Shown: positions 1 to 8,051 of the stretch, one piece after another
How the letters are laid out: every line of letters starts with the position of its first letter
Position numbering within the stretch: the stretch's first letter is position 1
Source of the DNA: Corallococcus sp. EGB
GTDB lineage: Bacteria; Myxococcota; Myxococcia; Myxococcales; Myxococcaceae
Direction of reading: 5' to 3'
Assembly: GCF_019968905.1 (NCBI RefSeq)
Contig: NZ_CP079946.1
Location: forward strand, 3,038,001-3,102,000
DNA length: 64,000 nucleotides
Notes under the pieces: model-generated
Databases searched by the model: none
Seen by the model: only the letters and a program-made list of their open reading frames with translations
What the model was told of the DNA's origin: nothing
Position numbers and translations under genes: made by a program

Positions 1-474
1 ACCGCCGGGGGCGCGAAGCGCGTGCTCAACATGGACGCCAGCCGCCGCGTGCTCGAGTGGGGCGAGGAGAACGCGCGCCTCAACGGCCAATCCGTGGACC
101 GCTATGACTACGTGGCTGGCGATGTCTTCGATTGGCTCGGGAGGCTCGCGAAGAAAGGGGAGTCCTTCGATGTCGTGGTCTCCGACCCGCCGTCGTTCTC
201 CACCACCAAGACGACCCGCTTCTCCGCCGCCCGCGACTACGCCCGCCTGGCCGAGTCCGCGGCGAGGGTGGTGGCGCCCCAGGGCCGTCTGGTTGCCTGC
301 TGCAACCTGGCGGGACTGCCCCTGCGCCGCTTCGAGACGATGGTGCTGGAGGGCGTGACGCGGGCTGGCAGGAGCGGGAAGACGGTGGGGTCGTTGGGTC
401 CCTCGGGGCTCGACTTTCCGGCGCCCGCGGGTGAGGAACCGGCGCTCAAGGTGCTCGTCGTCCAACTTCGTTAG
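1..474 (+). CDS. Class I SAM-dependent rRNA methyltransferase, C-terminal part (RlmI/RlmK-like)
   Basis: The frame is open from base 1 and ends at TAG 472-474, so about 157 C-terminal residues are present and the N-terminus lies outside the window. A VVSDPPSF motif near residue 62 matches the catalytic motif of the RlmI/RlmK family of 23S rRNA cytosine-5 or guanine-N7 methyltransferases. It follows a LNMDASRR segment, which in this family marks the acidic end of strand 2 that contacts the SAM ribose. The end of the domain (VLVVQLR) is intact. Family membership is well supported, but which rRNA base is modified cannot be told without the missing PUA-like N-terminus. The downstream kinase starts 34 bp later on the same strand. 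Confidence 0.8.
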   Translation, partial: TAGGAKRVLNMDASRRVLEWGEENARLNGQSVDRYDYVAGDVFDWLGRLAKKGESFDVVVSDPPSFSTTKTTRFSAARDYARLAESAARVVAPQGRLVACCNLAGLPLRRFETMVLEGVTRAGRSGKTVGSLGPSGLDFPAPAGEEPALKVLVVQLR

Positions 475-508
475 CGCCCGTGGGCGGGGCGCGGCTACAT
501 TGCTTTCC

Positions 509-1729
509 ATGGCCCCCGCCACCTCCTCGCCCGCGCGTGACGCGTTCCGCTTTGGCAAGTACCGGCTCATCGACCGGATTGCTGTCGGGGGCATGGCGGA
601 GATCTTCCTCGCGCATGAGCTGGATGACAGCGGCGACGAGACGCCCATCGTCATCAAGCGCATCCGTCCGCATCTGTCCAAGCACGCGGCCTTCGTGAAG
701 ATGTTCCTCAACGAGGCGCGGCTGGCCGCCCAGCTCAACCACCCCAACATCGTGCAGATCCACGACCTGGGGAAGATCGTCGACAGCTACTTCATCGCCA
801 TGGAGTACGTGTCCGGCCGCGACATGCGCCGCGTCGTGCCCAAGGCGGAGACCCTGGGGATCCCCTTCCCCATGGTGTACGCGCTGAAGATCGCCTCCTG
901 CGTCTGCGCGGGCCTCCACTACGCGCACACGAAGAAGGACCGCTTCGGCAACCCGCTCAACATCGTCCACCGCGACGTGACGCCGGAGAACATCGTCGTC
1001 GCGTTCGACGGCTCGGTGAAGGTGCTCGACTTCGGCATCGCCAAGGCCGCCAACCAGGTGGAGGAGACGCGCTCGGGCGAAATCAAGGGCAAGCTCAGCT
1101 ACCTGTCCCCGGAGCAGTGCCTGGGCCGGCCGCTCGACAACCGCAGCGACATCTTCTCGCTGGGCACCGTCCTCTACGAGTGGCTCACCGGCTTCAAGCT
1201 CTTCACCGGCGACTCCGACGTCGCCGTCATGCGCAGCATCACCGAAGCCAAAATCTACGCGCCGTCGTACTTCCGCGAGGACCTGCCGGAGCGCGTGGAG
1301 GCCATCCTGATGCGCGCGCTCGCCCGTGACCGCGAGCGCCGCTACCAGACGGCGTTGGACATGCAGCGCGACCTGGACGACTTCCTGGAGTCCTACGACT
1401 TCACGCCCACGCCGCTGCACCTGGCCAACTTCGTCAAGCAGCTCTTCGAGGACGAGCGCCCGCAGGAGCTGAAGCGGCTGTCCACGCGCCAGTCCTCCGC
1501 GCCCACGTCGGAGATGGCCGTGGAGGTGGCGGCGGTGGCGGCGTTCGTGGACGCCTCGCCCACGGAGGCCATGCGCCTGGACGACCTCCCCGGCACCGAG
1601 CCGCGACTGCTCGCGATGCCCCTGGACCCCGTGCTGTACGCGAAGCTGGAGGCCCAGGCGCGCAAGGCGAATGTCTCCATCGCGAAGCTCGCGGCGGACG
1701 TGCTGGAGGGATGGCTCAAGTCGCGTTGA
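509..1729 (+). CDS. Eukaryotic-type Ser/Thr protein kinase with short cytoplasmic C-terminal tail
   Basis: The protein has 406 residues. The kinase domain spans about residues 18-285: glycine-rich loop AVGGMAEIF, ATP-binding Lys50 in VIKRI, catalytic Asp156 in HRDVTPEN (the myxobacterial variant of HRDLKPEN), Mg-binding DFG at 174-176 and LSPEQ for the APE motif. No transmembrane segment or extracellular sensor is present, so it should be cytoplasmic. The tail from about 375 (LYAKLEAQARKANVSIAKLA) resembles a ribbon-helix-helix motif. ATG 509 is chosen because the kinase-like sequence begins just after it, and upstream residues look like non-coding low-complexity sequence. An earlier in-frame ATG at 431 overlaps the preceding gene. 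The substrate is unknown. Confidence 0.92.
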   Translation: MAPATSSPARDAFRFGKYRLIDRIAVGGMAEIFLAHELDDSGDETPIVIKRIRPHLSKHAAFVKMFLNEARLAAQLNHPNIVQIHDLGKIVDSYFIAMEYVSGRDMRRVVPKAETLGIPFPMVYALKIASCVCAGLHYAHTKKDRFGNPLNIVHRDVTPENIVVAFDGSVKVLDFGIAKAANQVEETRSGEIKGKLSYLSPEQCLGRPLDNRSDIFSLGTVLYEWLTGFKLFTGDSDVAVMRSITEAKIYAPSYFREDLPERVEAILMRALARDRERRYQTALDMQRDLDDFLESYDFTPTPLHLANFVKQLFEDERPQELKRLSTRQSSAPTSEMAVEVAAVAAFVDASPTEAMRLDDLPGTEPRLLAMPLDPVLYAKLEAQARKANVSIAKLAADVLEGWLKSR

Positions 1730-1751
1730 TCCGCGTGCCGTTGCTCACCCC

Positions 1752-2549
1752 ATGCCCCGGCTGAAGCTGACGCTCGAATACGAAGGCACCCGATACGTGG
1801 GCTGGCAGGTGCAGCCCCAGGGCCCGTCCATCCAGTCCACGCTCCAGGACGCGCTCCAGAAGCTTTTGGGGGAACGCGTGTCCGTGGCCTCCGCAGGCCG
1901 CACCGACGCGGGCGTTCACGCGACGGGGCAGGTGGCCTGCTTCGACACGCCGCGCGTGCTGCCGATGAAGGCCTACACCATGGGCCTCAACAGCATCCTC
2001 CCGCCGGACATCGCGGTGGTGGCCGCGGAGGAGGTGGCCGCGGAGTTCGACCCGCGCCGCTGGTCTCGCGGCAAGCGCTACCGCTACCGGGTGAGCAACC
2101 GGCGCACGCGGTCCCCGCTCTTGCGCACGACGCACTGGGAGCTGTTCGCCCCGCTGGACGTGGAGGCCATGCGCCGCGCGTCCCAGGCCCTGGTGGGGCG
2201 GCATGACTTCTCCGCGTTCCGCGCCGCGGACTGCCAGGCGAAGCACGCGGTGCGCGAAATCCGGCAGGTGCGCGTGGAGGGCGCGTCCGGCGACACCATC
2301 GCCTTCGTGGTGGAGGGTACGGCCTTCCTCAAGCACATGGTGCGCAACCTGGTGGGCACGCTGGTGGAGGTGGGCAAGGGGCGCCGTCCCGAGGCCTGGG
2401 TGGCTCAGGTGCTGGCTTCGCGCGACCGCAAGCAGGCCGGGGCCACCGCGCCCCCGCAGGGGCTGGTGATGGAGGAGGTCTTCTACGGCGACGGCCCGCC
2501 CCCTCGCTCGGCGGGGGAAGCGGCTGTCGGGGAAGAGGACGAAGGGTGA
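1752..2549 (+). CDS. truA: tRNA pseudouridine(38-40) synthase TruA
   Basis: The protein has 265 residues, normal for TruA, which converts uridines 38-40 of the tRNA anticodon stem to pseudouridine. The catalytic aspartate is Asp52 in AGRTDAGVHA. The family landmarks YEGTRYVGWQ near the start and the C-terminal FLKHMVRNLVGTL are both present. ATG 1752 places the conserved LTLEYEGT strand at the normal distance from the N-terminus. An in-frame ATG at 1671 would add 27 unrelated residues inside the kinase gene. The C-terminus carries a short acidic tail (GEEDEG). It lies 22 bp downstream of the kinase stop and is probably transcribed with it. Confidence 0.95.
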   Translation: MPRLKLTLEYEGTRYVGWQVQPQGPSIQSTLQDALQKLLGERVSVASAGRTDAGVHATGQVACFDTPRVLPMKAYTMGLNSILPPDIAVVAAEEVAAEFDPRRWSRGKRYRYRVSNRRTRSPLLRTTHWELFAPLDVEAMRRASQALVGRHDFSAFRAADCQAKHAVREIRQVRVEGASGDTIAFVVEGTAFLKHMVRNLVGTLVEVGKGRRPEAWVAQVLASRDRKQAGATAPPQGLVMEEVFYGDGPPPRSAGEAAVGEEDEG

Positions 2550-2571
2550 GAGTGCGCTAGGCTTTCGGGCC

Positions 2572-3285
2572 GTGAGCACGAAACCTGGTGTCCTCGAGCC
2601 CCTGCGCGTCCGCGTCCGCCGCTTCCAGTTCATCGTCGGACTGGGCTTCCTGTCGCTGGTGGTGGGGGCCATGCTCAGCGTGTCGCTGGTGCTGCGCCTG
2701 CACTCACGGGTGAACGCGCTGCCATCCGACCTCCTGCGCATCCCCGTGGTGGTGGTGCTGGAGGACCTGTGGGTGCTCGCGGTGCTGCCGGTCTTCTGCT
2801 ACGGCGCCGCTCGCATCGTCGCGCTGCGCACGTGGACCACCGCCGTGGGGGCCGCGCTGTCCGGTGGCATGTTCGTCACCGCGCTCAACTTCGTGCGCGA
2901 CGGCGCGGAGGGGCTCACCTCGGGGTGGAGCTTCGCGTCGGTGCTGCGCATCCTGGCGTTCGTGGGAGGCATCCTGCTGAGCGCCCGGGCCATCCAGGCA
3001 GGCCGCGCCGCGGCGGAGCGGGGTTCCGCGGAAGCGGAGGCGAAGGCCGCCTCCCGCAAGTCGGAGTACGACGAGTTCCTCAAGGCCGCCGAGGCCGGAG
3101 GCGCGCGGCTGGAGCAGCGCGAGGGGAGCACCGCCGCCGAGGCTTCGGCCACGCCCGCCGCCAGCGACTCCGCGGCGACGCAGGCAACGGCCTCCGCTCC
3201 CGAGGCGGCGTCGTCAGGTGAAGCGAACGGCGCGGGGGCGGGCACCGCGTCGTCCGGCGACGTGCCGAAGACGCCCGCGGCCTGA
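2572..3285 (+). CDS. Multipass membrane protein of unknown function with Ala/Ser/Glu-rich tail
   Basis: GTG start; 237 residues. Hydrophobic stretches at about 20-42, 58-80, 88-105 and 122-142 suggest four transmembrane segments. A charged helical stretch rich in Ala, Glu and Lys follows (about 143-180), then a low-complexity Ala/Ser/Thr/Gly tail, probably disordered. I do not recognise the family. The gene sits 22 bp after truA, likely in the same transcript, and is followed by a hairpin shared with the convergent argC. Function cannot be inferred from context. Confidence 0.7.
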   Translation: MSTKPGVLEPLRVRVRRFQFIVGLGFLSLVVGAMLSVSLVLRLHSRVNALPSDLLRIPVVVVLEDLWVLAVLPVFCYGAARIVALRTWTTAVGAALSGGMFVTALNFVRDGAEGLTSGWSFASVLRILAFVGGILLSARAIQAGRAAAERGSAEAEAKAASRKSEYDEFLKAAEAGGARLEQREGSTAAEASATPAASDSAATQATASAPEAASSGEANGAGAGTASSGDVPKTPAA

Positions 3286-3295
3286 AGACGCAGGA

Positions 3296-3326
3296 AGGCG
3301 GCTCCGGCATCGCGCCGAAGCCGCCT
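3296..3326. terminator. Bidirectional hairpin between convergent genes
   Basis: AGGCGGCT (3296-3303) pairs perfectly with AGCCGCCT (3319-3326), with an inner CGGC/GCCG stem. It lies in the 55-bp gap between the convergent membrane-protein gene and argC, so it could stop transcription from both sides. There is no T-run. Confidence 0.55.
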
Positions 3327-3340
3327 CGGGCTGCGCGAAC

Positions 3341-4411
3341 CTACGGGTAGCAGGCCGCCTGGCGCAGTCCGGTGTCCTCGGGGAAGCCGAGGGCCACGTT
3401 GAAGTTCTGCACGGCCTGGCCGGCCATGCCCTTCACCAGGTTGTCCAGCGCCGCCATCACCGCCACGGAGCGGCCCTTCGTCGCCACGGAGATGTCGCAG
3501 AAGTTGCTGCCCGTGACGGCCGCCACGCGCGGCGTGCCCTCCACGATGCGCACGAACTTCGAGCCCTCGTAGTAGCGGCGGTACTTCTCCGTCAGCGACT
3601 GCGTCACCACCGCGCCGCCGTGCTCGGGCCACTCGAACTGCACCGTGGCGAAGATGCCGCGCACCATGGGCGCCGAGTGTGGCACGAAGGCCAGCCGGTG
3701 CCGCTGCGCGCCGTGCGCCACCAGCATCACCTCCACCTCCGCCTCGTGCTGGTGCTCCAGCGGCTTGTACGCGCGGAAGTCATGCGCGCGCGTCGGGTGG
3801 TGCGTGCCCTCGCCCGGCAGCGAGCCGGAGCCGGACGAGCCCGTCACGCCCGACACCGCCAGCAGCCCCAGCCCCGGCGTGGATGCGATGGGCAACAGCG
3901 CCAGCTGCACCGCCGTCGCGAAGCAGCCCGGGTTGGCGATGCGCTTCGCCGTCTTCACCTGCTCGCGCTTCCACTCCGTGAGGCCGTAGGTGAACGTGCC
4001 GAGCAGCTCCGGGGACGGGTGCGGCCGGCCGTAGGCGCCCGCGTACCGGCCGGGATGGTCCAGGCGGAAGTCGGAGGACAGGTCCACCAGCAGCAGCCGG
4101 TCTGTGAGCCCCGCGTCCGCCCACTGCTTCTCCAGCCCGGCGAACTGCGACGCCAGCTCGCCGTGCCCCAGCGCGCTGAACACCACCGGGCGCGGCGAGT
4201 CCGCCAGCCAGCGCCAGTCCGGCTCCGCCTCGAAGCGGGCGTCCACCAGTCCGCGCAGGTGCGGGTGCACCTTGTGGATGGGCGAACCCGCGTGGTGCCG
4301 GGACACCGCGCGGATGCCGGCGTTGCCGGGGTGGCCCGCGAGCAGCCGCAACAGCTCGCCTCCGCCGAAACCGGAGGCCCCCAGGATGTAGATGTGCGCA
4401 GGCGACGTCAT
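3341..4411 (-). CDS. argC: N-acyl-gamma-glutamyl-phosphate reductase ArgC
   Basis: The protein has 356 residues. ArgC reduces N-acyl-gamma-glutamyl phosphate to the semialdehyde with NADPH, the third step of arginine synthesis. The N-terminal Rossmann motif is ILGASGFGGGELLRLL. The catalytic cysteine is Cys163 in ANPGCF, followed by the family SSGSGS motif. It is the last gene of the arginine operon. Its ATG overlaps the stop of the upstream P-loop gene in an ATGA arrangement, implying translational coupling. Given the specificity residue in the operon's carbamoyltransferase, the acyl group here may be succinyl rather than acetyl. Confidence 0.93.
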   Translation of the reverse strand: MTSPAHIYILGASGFGGGELLRLLAGHPGNAGIRAVSRHHAGSPIHKVHPHLRGLVDARFEAEPDWRWLADSPRPVVFSALGHGELASQFAGLEKQWADAGLTDRLLLVDLSSDFRLDHPGRYAGAYGRPHPSPELLGTFTYGLTEWKREQVKTAKRIANPGCFATAVQLALLPIASTPGLGLLAVSGVTGSSGSGSLPGEGTHHPTRAHDFRAYKPLEHQHEAEVEVMLVAHGAQRHRLAFVPHSAPMVRGIFATVQFEWPEHGGAVVTQSLTEKYRRYYEGSKFVRIVEGTPRVAAVTGSNFCDISVATKGRSVAVMAALDNLVKGMAGQAVQNFNVALGFPEDTGLRQAACYP

Positions 4412-5469
4412 GACTTCCTCCCCGCTCCCAGCTTGGGCGCGAGCTTCTCCACGATGAGACTTCCCAGGGCGTTCGGATCCGCGCGCGCATTGCGAGCGGG
4501 CAGCCCCACCACCTGCTCCACGAAGCGCACGCCCACCGCGTTGTCCGTGGCGGGCCCGGCCACCATGTCCATCTCGATGCCGTACACCTCGCGCAGGTGC
4601 CGCACGCCGCCGGCCGCGCCCACGGGGTCGTTGGCGCACAGGATGTACGCGCCGCCCAGGGCCTTGAGCTCCGGGTCCGCCAGGATGGCCTGCACGCCGT
4701 ACTCGCCCATGATGCCGTCGCCCGTCTCCGCGACGATGACGTCCACGTCCTGCGCCGCCATCTCCGAAAAGACAATCCGCGCCACCTTGGACGCGGTGCG
4801 CGCGCCGGTGCACACGACGCCCGCGTCGGTGAAGTCCATCACCACGTCCGCGCCGCTGTCCTGCATGGACAGGGTGTCGCGCATCAGCGACACGCCCGTG
4901 AGCTTCGCGCCGCCCACCCGGTAGCCCGCCTGGGCGAGCTTGCGCACCACGACGCTGGCCGCGTACGTCTTGCCCGCGTTCATGCAGGTGCCCACCACGT
5001 ACACCACCGGGCACGTCACCGCCCTCGACGTGCCCTTGAGCGCGCCGGTGGAGATGTGCGCGTGCTGGCCCGCGCGCGACTGGAACTCCGGGAAGGTGAG
5101 GACCTGGCCCAGCACCTCCGCCTCGAAGGGCGCGCCCACGCCCGGGTTGTGCGACGTGCACTTCCCGATGACGCCGCCCATGTTGAGGATGTTGAGCCTG
5201 TCGCCCACCGTCACGGACGCGGGCACGATGCCCTCGTAGCCGTGCAGCGCGTTGCGGTGGCCGAGCGCGCCCACCACGATGTCGCCCGCATGGAGCGTGA
5301 CGAGCCGGCCGTTCACGTCCTCCAGCTGGTTGTAGACGCTCTTCTCCCCGTGGATGCGCACCGCGATGACGGCGCCTTCCTCGCACTTGACCTCATCCGT
5401 GAGGTGCACCGTGCGCCCCACCTGGAGGTTGCGCGTGACACTGCCCACCTTGTCGACGTGGATCTTCAT
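4408..5469 (-). CDS. P-loop NTPase of the BioD/MobB/DUF1611-like type, arginine operon member
   Basis: The protein has 353 residues. Residues 1-140 look like a beta-rich domain with many Gly and Val and a GKCTSHNPG segment. Residues 154-350 begin with strand VVYVVG and a P-loop GTCMNAGKT (160-168), followed by KLTG, MDF and a VDVIVAETGDG strand. This layout resembles SIMIBI-class enzymes such as dethiobiotin synthetase and the DUF1611 family, whose member DgcN is described as a D-glutamate N-acetyltransferase. It lies between argG (4-bp gap) and argC (ATGA overlap), so a role in arginine synthesis is likely. The exact reaction is unknown. No argA or argJ is seen in the operon. Confidence 0.75.
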   Translation of the reverse strand: MKIHVDKVGSVTRNLQVGRTVHLTDEVKCEEGAVIAVRIHGEKSVYNQLEDVNGRLVTLHAGDIVVGALGHRNALHGYEGIVPASVTVGDRLNILNMGGVIGKCTSHNPGVGAPFEAEVLGQVLTFPEFQSRAGQHAHISTGALKGTSRAVTCPVVYVVGTCMNAGKTYAASVVVRKLAQAGYRVGGAKLTGVSLMRDTLSMQDSGADVVMDFTDAGVVCTGARTASKVARIVFSEMAAQDVDVIVAETGDGIMGEYGVQAILADPELKALGGAYILCANDPVGAAGGVRHLREVYGIEMDMVAGPATDNAVGVRFVEQVVGLPARNARADPNALGSLIVEKLAPKLGAGRKS

Positions 5470-5473
5470 GTCG

Positions 5474-6661
5474 TCACTTCGCTTTCTGCGAGAGCATCTG
5501 CGCGACGCCGTAGAGCTTGGCGAACCCCGCCGCCTCCGTCCCCGTCCACAACACGTTGGCCTCTCCGTACGTGGCCACCTTCGCGTCCATCAGCGAGTGT
5601 GGCGAACGCACGCCTTCCACGACGTGGGCGCGCGGGGTGAGCACCAGCTTCACCTCGCCCGTCACGCGGTCCTGCGAGGAGGCGAGGAACGCCTCCAGGT
5701 CCTTCACCAGCGGGTCGAAGAAGTGCCCCTCGTGCAGCAGCGACCCGTACAGGTTGCCCACCGTCTCCTTCCAGAAGAGCTGCTTGCCGGACAGCACCAG
5801 CTTCTCCAGCTCGCGGTGCGACGCGATGAGCAGGTGCGCGGCGGGCGCCTCGAAGCCCACGCGGCCCTTGATGCCCAGGATGGTGTCGCCCAGGTGCACG
5901 CCCCGGCCGATGCCGTACGGCCGGCCCACGGCGTTGAGCTTCTCCACCACGGCCACCGCGGACATCGCCTTGCCGTCGAGCGCCACCGGCACGCCCTTGT
6001 CAAAGGAGATGATCAGCGGCTGCGGCTTCAGGCCGGTGGGGATCTCGCCGCCGGGGAAGGCCGCTTCCGGCAGGGTGCTCCACGAGTCCAGCGTCTCACG
6101 GCCGCCCACGGACGTGCCCCACATGCCCTCGTTGACGGAGTACGTGCCCGTCTTCGCCGGAAGGTGGAAGCCGCGCTCCGCGAGGAAGGAGATCTCCTGC
6201 TGGCGGGAGAGCGCCAGGTCGCGGATGGGGGTGATGAGCTGCAGCTGCGGCGCGAGCGTGCGGAAGGCCACGTCGAAGCGGACCTGATCATTCCCCGCGC
6301 CGGTGCTGCCGTGGGCCACGGCCTGCACGCCCAGCTTCTCCGCCATGCGCACGGCCTCCACGGCCTGGCAGGCGCGCTCGGCGGAGACGCTCAGCGGGTA
6401 GAGCTGGCCGCGCAGCACGTTGCCGGCGATGAGGAAGCGCAGGTAGCCCTGGAAGAGGGTGTCGCGCGCGTCCACCGTGTGGTGCGCCACCGCGCCCAGC
6501 TTCTGGGACAGGGCCTGGATGCGCTCCAGCTGCTCGGGCGGGAAGCCGCCCGTGTCCACGGTGACGGTGGTGACGTCCCAGCCCTGCTCGCGCAGGTACA
6601 CGGTGCAGAAGGCGGTATCGAGGCCGCCGGAGAACGCCAGCACCACGGACTTCTTGCTCAT
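5474..6661 (-). CDS. argG: Argininosuccinate synthase ArgG (Bacteroidetes/Xanthomonas-like branch)
   Basis: The protein has 395 residues. ArgG condenses citrulline and aspartate with ATP to argininosuccinate. The N-type ATP pyrophosphatase loop SGGLDT lies at residues 11-16, and ATP/citrulline-binding segments AHGSTGAGNDQVRF and TYSVNEGMWG are present. Phrases such as TVTVDTGGF resemble, from memory, the ArgG branch found in organisms that carbamoylate an N-acyl-ornithine, which fits the operon. ATG 6661 is used because the conserved strand KSVVLAFSGG begins right after it. It is 40 bp downstream of argH and 4 bp upstream of the P-loop gene. Confidence 0.94.
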   Translation of the reverse strand: MSKKSVVLAFSGGLDTAFCTVYLREQGWDVTTVTVDTGGFPPEQLERIQALSQKLGAVAHHTVDARDTLFQGYLRFLIAGNVLRGQLYPLSVSAERACQAVEAVRMAEKLGVQAVAHGSTGAGNDQVRFDVAFRTLAPQLQLITPIRDLALSRQQEISFLAERGFHLPAKTGTYSVNEGMWGTSVGGRETLDSWSTLPEAAFPGGEIPTGLKPQPLIISFDKGVPVALDGKAMSAVAVVEKLNAVGRPYGIGRGVHLGDTILGIKGRVGFEAPAAHLLIASHRELEKLVLSGKQLFWKETVGNLYGSLLHEGHFFDPLVKDLEAFLASSQDRVTGEVKLVLTPRAHVVEGVRSPHSLMDAKVATYGEANVLWTGTEAAGFAKLYGVAQMLSQKAK

Positions 6662-6701
6662 CTTCGGACTCCTGTTGCTGCGAAAGGGGTGATGAAAGGA
6701 T

Positions 6702-8051
6702 TCAGGGGGCCCAGACGCGGGCGGCCGCCTGGGCCGCTTGCGCGTGGGTGCGCGTGAGCCAGTCGCGCGCGTCCGCCAGCTCCTCGCGCGCGGTGGCGAG
6801 GCCCAGGTTGCCGGCGCCACCCAGGTGGGTGGCCGTCAGCGCGCCGCGGTCCGGCTGGAAGGTGCCTTCGTTCAGCTGGCGGCCCACCTCGCGGTACGCG
6901 TCACGGAATGGCTGGCCCTGGGCCACGAGCGCGTAGGCGTGGTGCGCGGCGTAGAGCGTGTCGTCGCACGCCGCGCGCGCCTTCTCCACGTTCACCTTCA
7001 GCGCGGGCACCAGCCGCGAGAGCACCTCCAACAGCGCCTTCGCGCTGGTGAGGGCCTGGAGGGTGGGGCGCTTCAGCAGCTGGAAGTCACGGTGGTAGCT
7101 GGAGGGAAGCCCGCCGGCCACCGCCTCCACCTGGTGCGAAAGGCCGCGCAGCTCGCGGCAGCGGCCCCGGGCCAGCTCCACCACGTCCGGGTTCTTCTTC
7201 TGCGGCATGATGGACGAGCCGGTCGTGAAGGCATCCGGCAGGGCCAGGAAGCCGAACTCGTCCATGCTGTAGAGCTGCACGTCCCACAGCCACTTCTCCA
7301 GAGTGCCCGCCACCGAGCACGCCCAGGTGAGCAGCGCCGCTTCATGCCGCCCCCGACTGTCCTGCGCGTCGATGGGGCTGCGTTGAACGCGCGTAAAACC
7401 AAGCAACCGCGCGACATATTCACGGTCGATGGGCAGCGGCACGCCGAAGCCCGCGGCGGCGCCCAGCGGGCAGCGGTCGAGCCGCCCCCACACGCCCTTC
7501 AGCGCCTCCAGCTCCTCCAGCAGTCCCTCCGCGAACGCCATGCCCCACAGGCCGAAGGTGGACGGCATCGCGCGGCGCAGGTGCGTGTAGCCGGGCAGGG
7601 GCAGGTCCGCGTGGCTCTGCGCGAAGTCCAGGAACGTGCCCGCCAGCTCCGCCGTGCGCGCGCCCAGCGCGAGCAGCTCCTCGCGCATGAACAAGCGCAG
7701 GGCCAGCAGCACCTGATCATTCCGCGAGCGCGCCAGGTGGATGCGCTTGCCCGCCTCGCCGGTGCGCTCCACGAGCGCGGCCTCCAGCGCGGTGTGGCCG
7801 TCCTCCTGCTCCGGGCGGATGGTGAAGCGGCCCGCGCGGGCTTCGTCGTGCAGCGCGTGCAGGGCGCTCACGAGCGACGCGGCGGCCTCCGGCGCCAGCA
7901 GCCCCACGTGCGCGAGCATGCGCGCGTGCGCGGCGCTCCCCAGCGCGTCGTGCGGGACGAGCGACAGGTCCACCACCGGGTCGTCGCCCACGGTGAAGGC
8001 GTGGATGGCCGCGTCCAACGGCTGGCCCTTGCCCCACAATGTCTCAGCCAC
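6702..8051 (-). CDS. argH: Argininosuccinate lyase ArgH
   Basis: The protein has 449 residues and cleaves argininosuccinate to arginine and fumarate. Landmarks are LARSRNDQV near 107, catalytic His157 in GYTHL, and the fumarase-superfamily signature GSSIMPQKKNP at about 278-288, carrying the mobile catalytic serine. I chose GTG 8051 because a GGGGAGGT ribosome-binding site (complement of 8058-8065) stands 6 nt before it. An in-frame ATG at 8069 would contain that site within the coding region. The GTG start overlaps the end of argE' by 8 bp, so translation is coupled. Confidence 0.93.
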   Translation of the reverse strand: MAETLWGKGQPLDAAIHAFTVGDDPVVDLSLVPHDALGSAAHARMLAHVGLLAPEAAASLVSALHALHDEARAGRFTIRPEQEDGHTALEAALVERTGEAGKRIHLARSRNDQVLLALRLFMREELLALGARTAELAGTFLDFAQSHADLPLPGYTHLRRAMPSTFGLWGMAFAEGLLEELEALKGVWGRLDRCPLGAAAGFGVPLPIDREYVARLLGFTRVQRSPIDAQDSRGRHEAALLTWACSVAGTLEKWLWDVQLYSMDEFGFLALPDAFTTGSSIMPQKKNPDVVELARGRCRELRGLSHQVEAVAGGLPSSYHRDFQLLKRPTLQALTSAKALLEVLSRLVPALKVNVEKARAACDDTLYAAHHAYALVAQGQPFRDAYREVGRQLNEGTFQPDRGALTATHLGGAGNLGLATAREELADARDWLTRTHAQAAQAAARVWAP

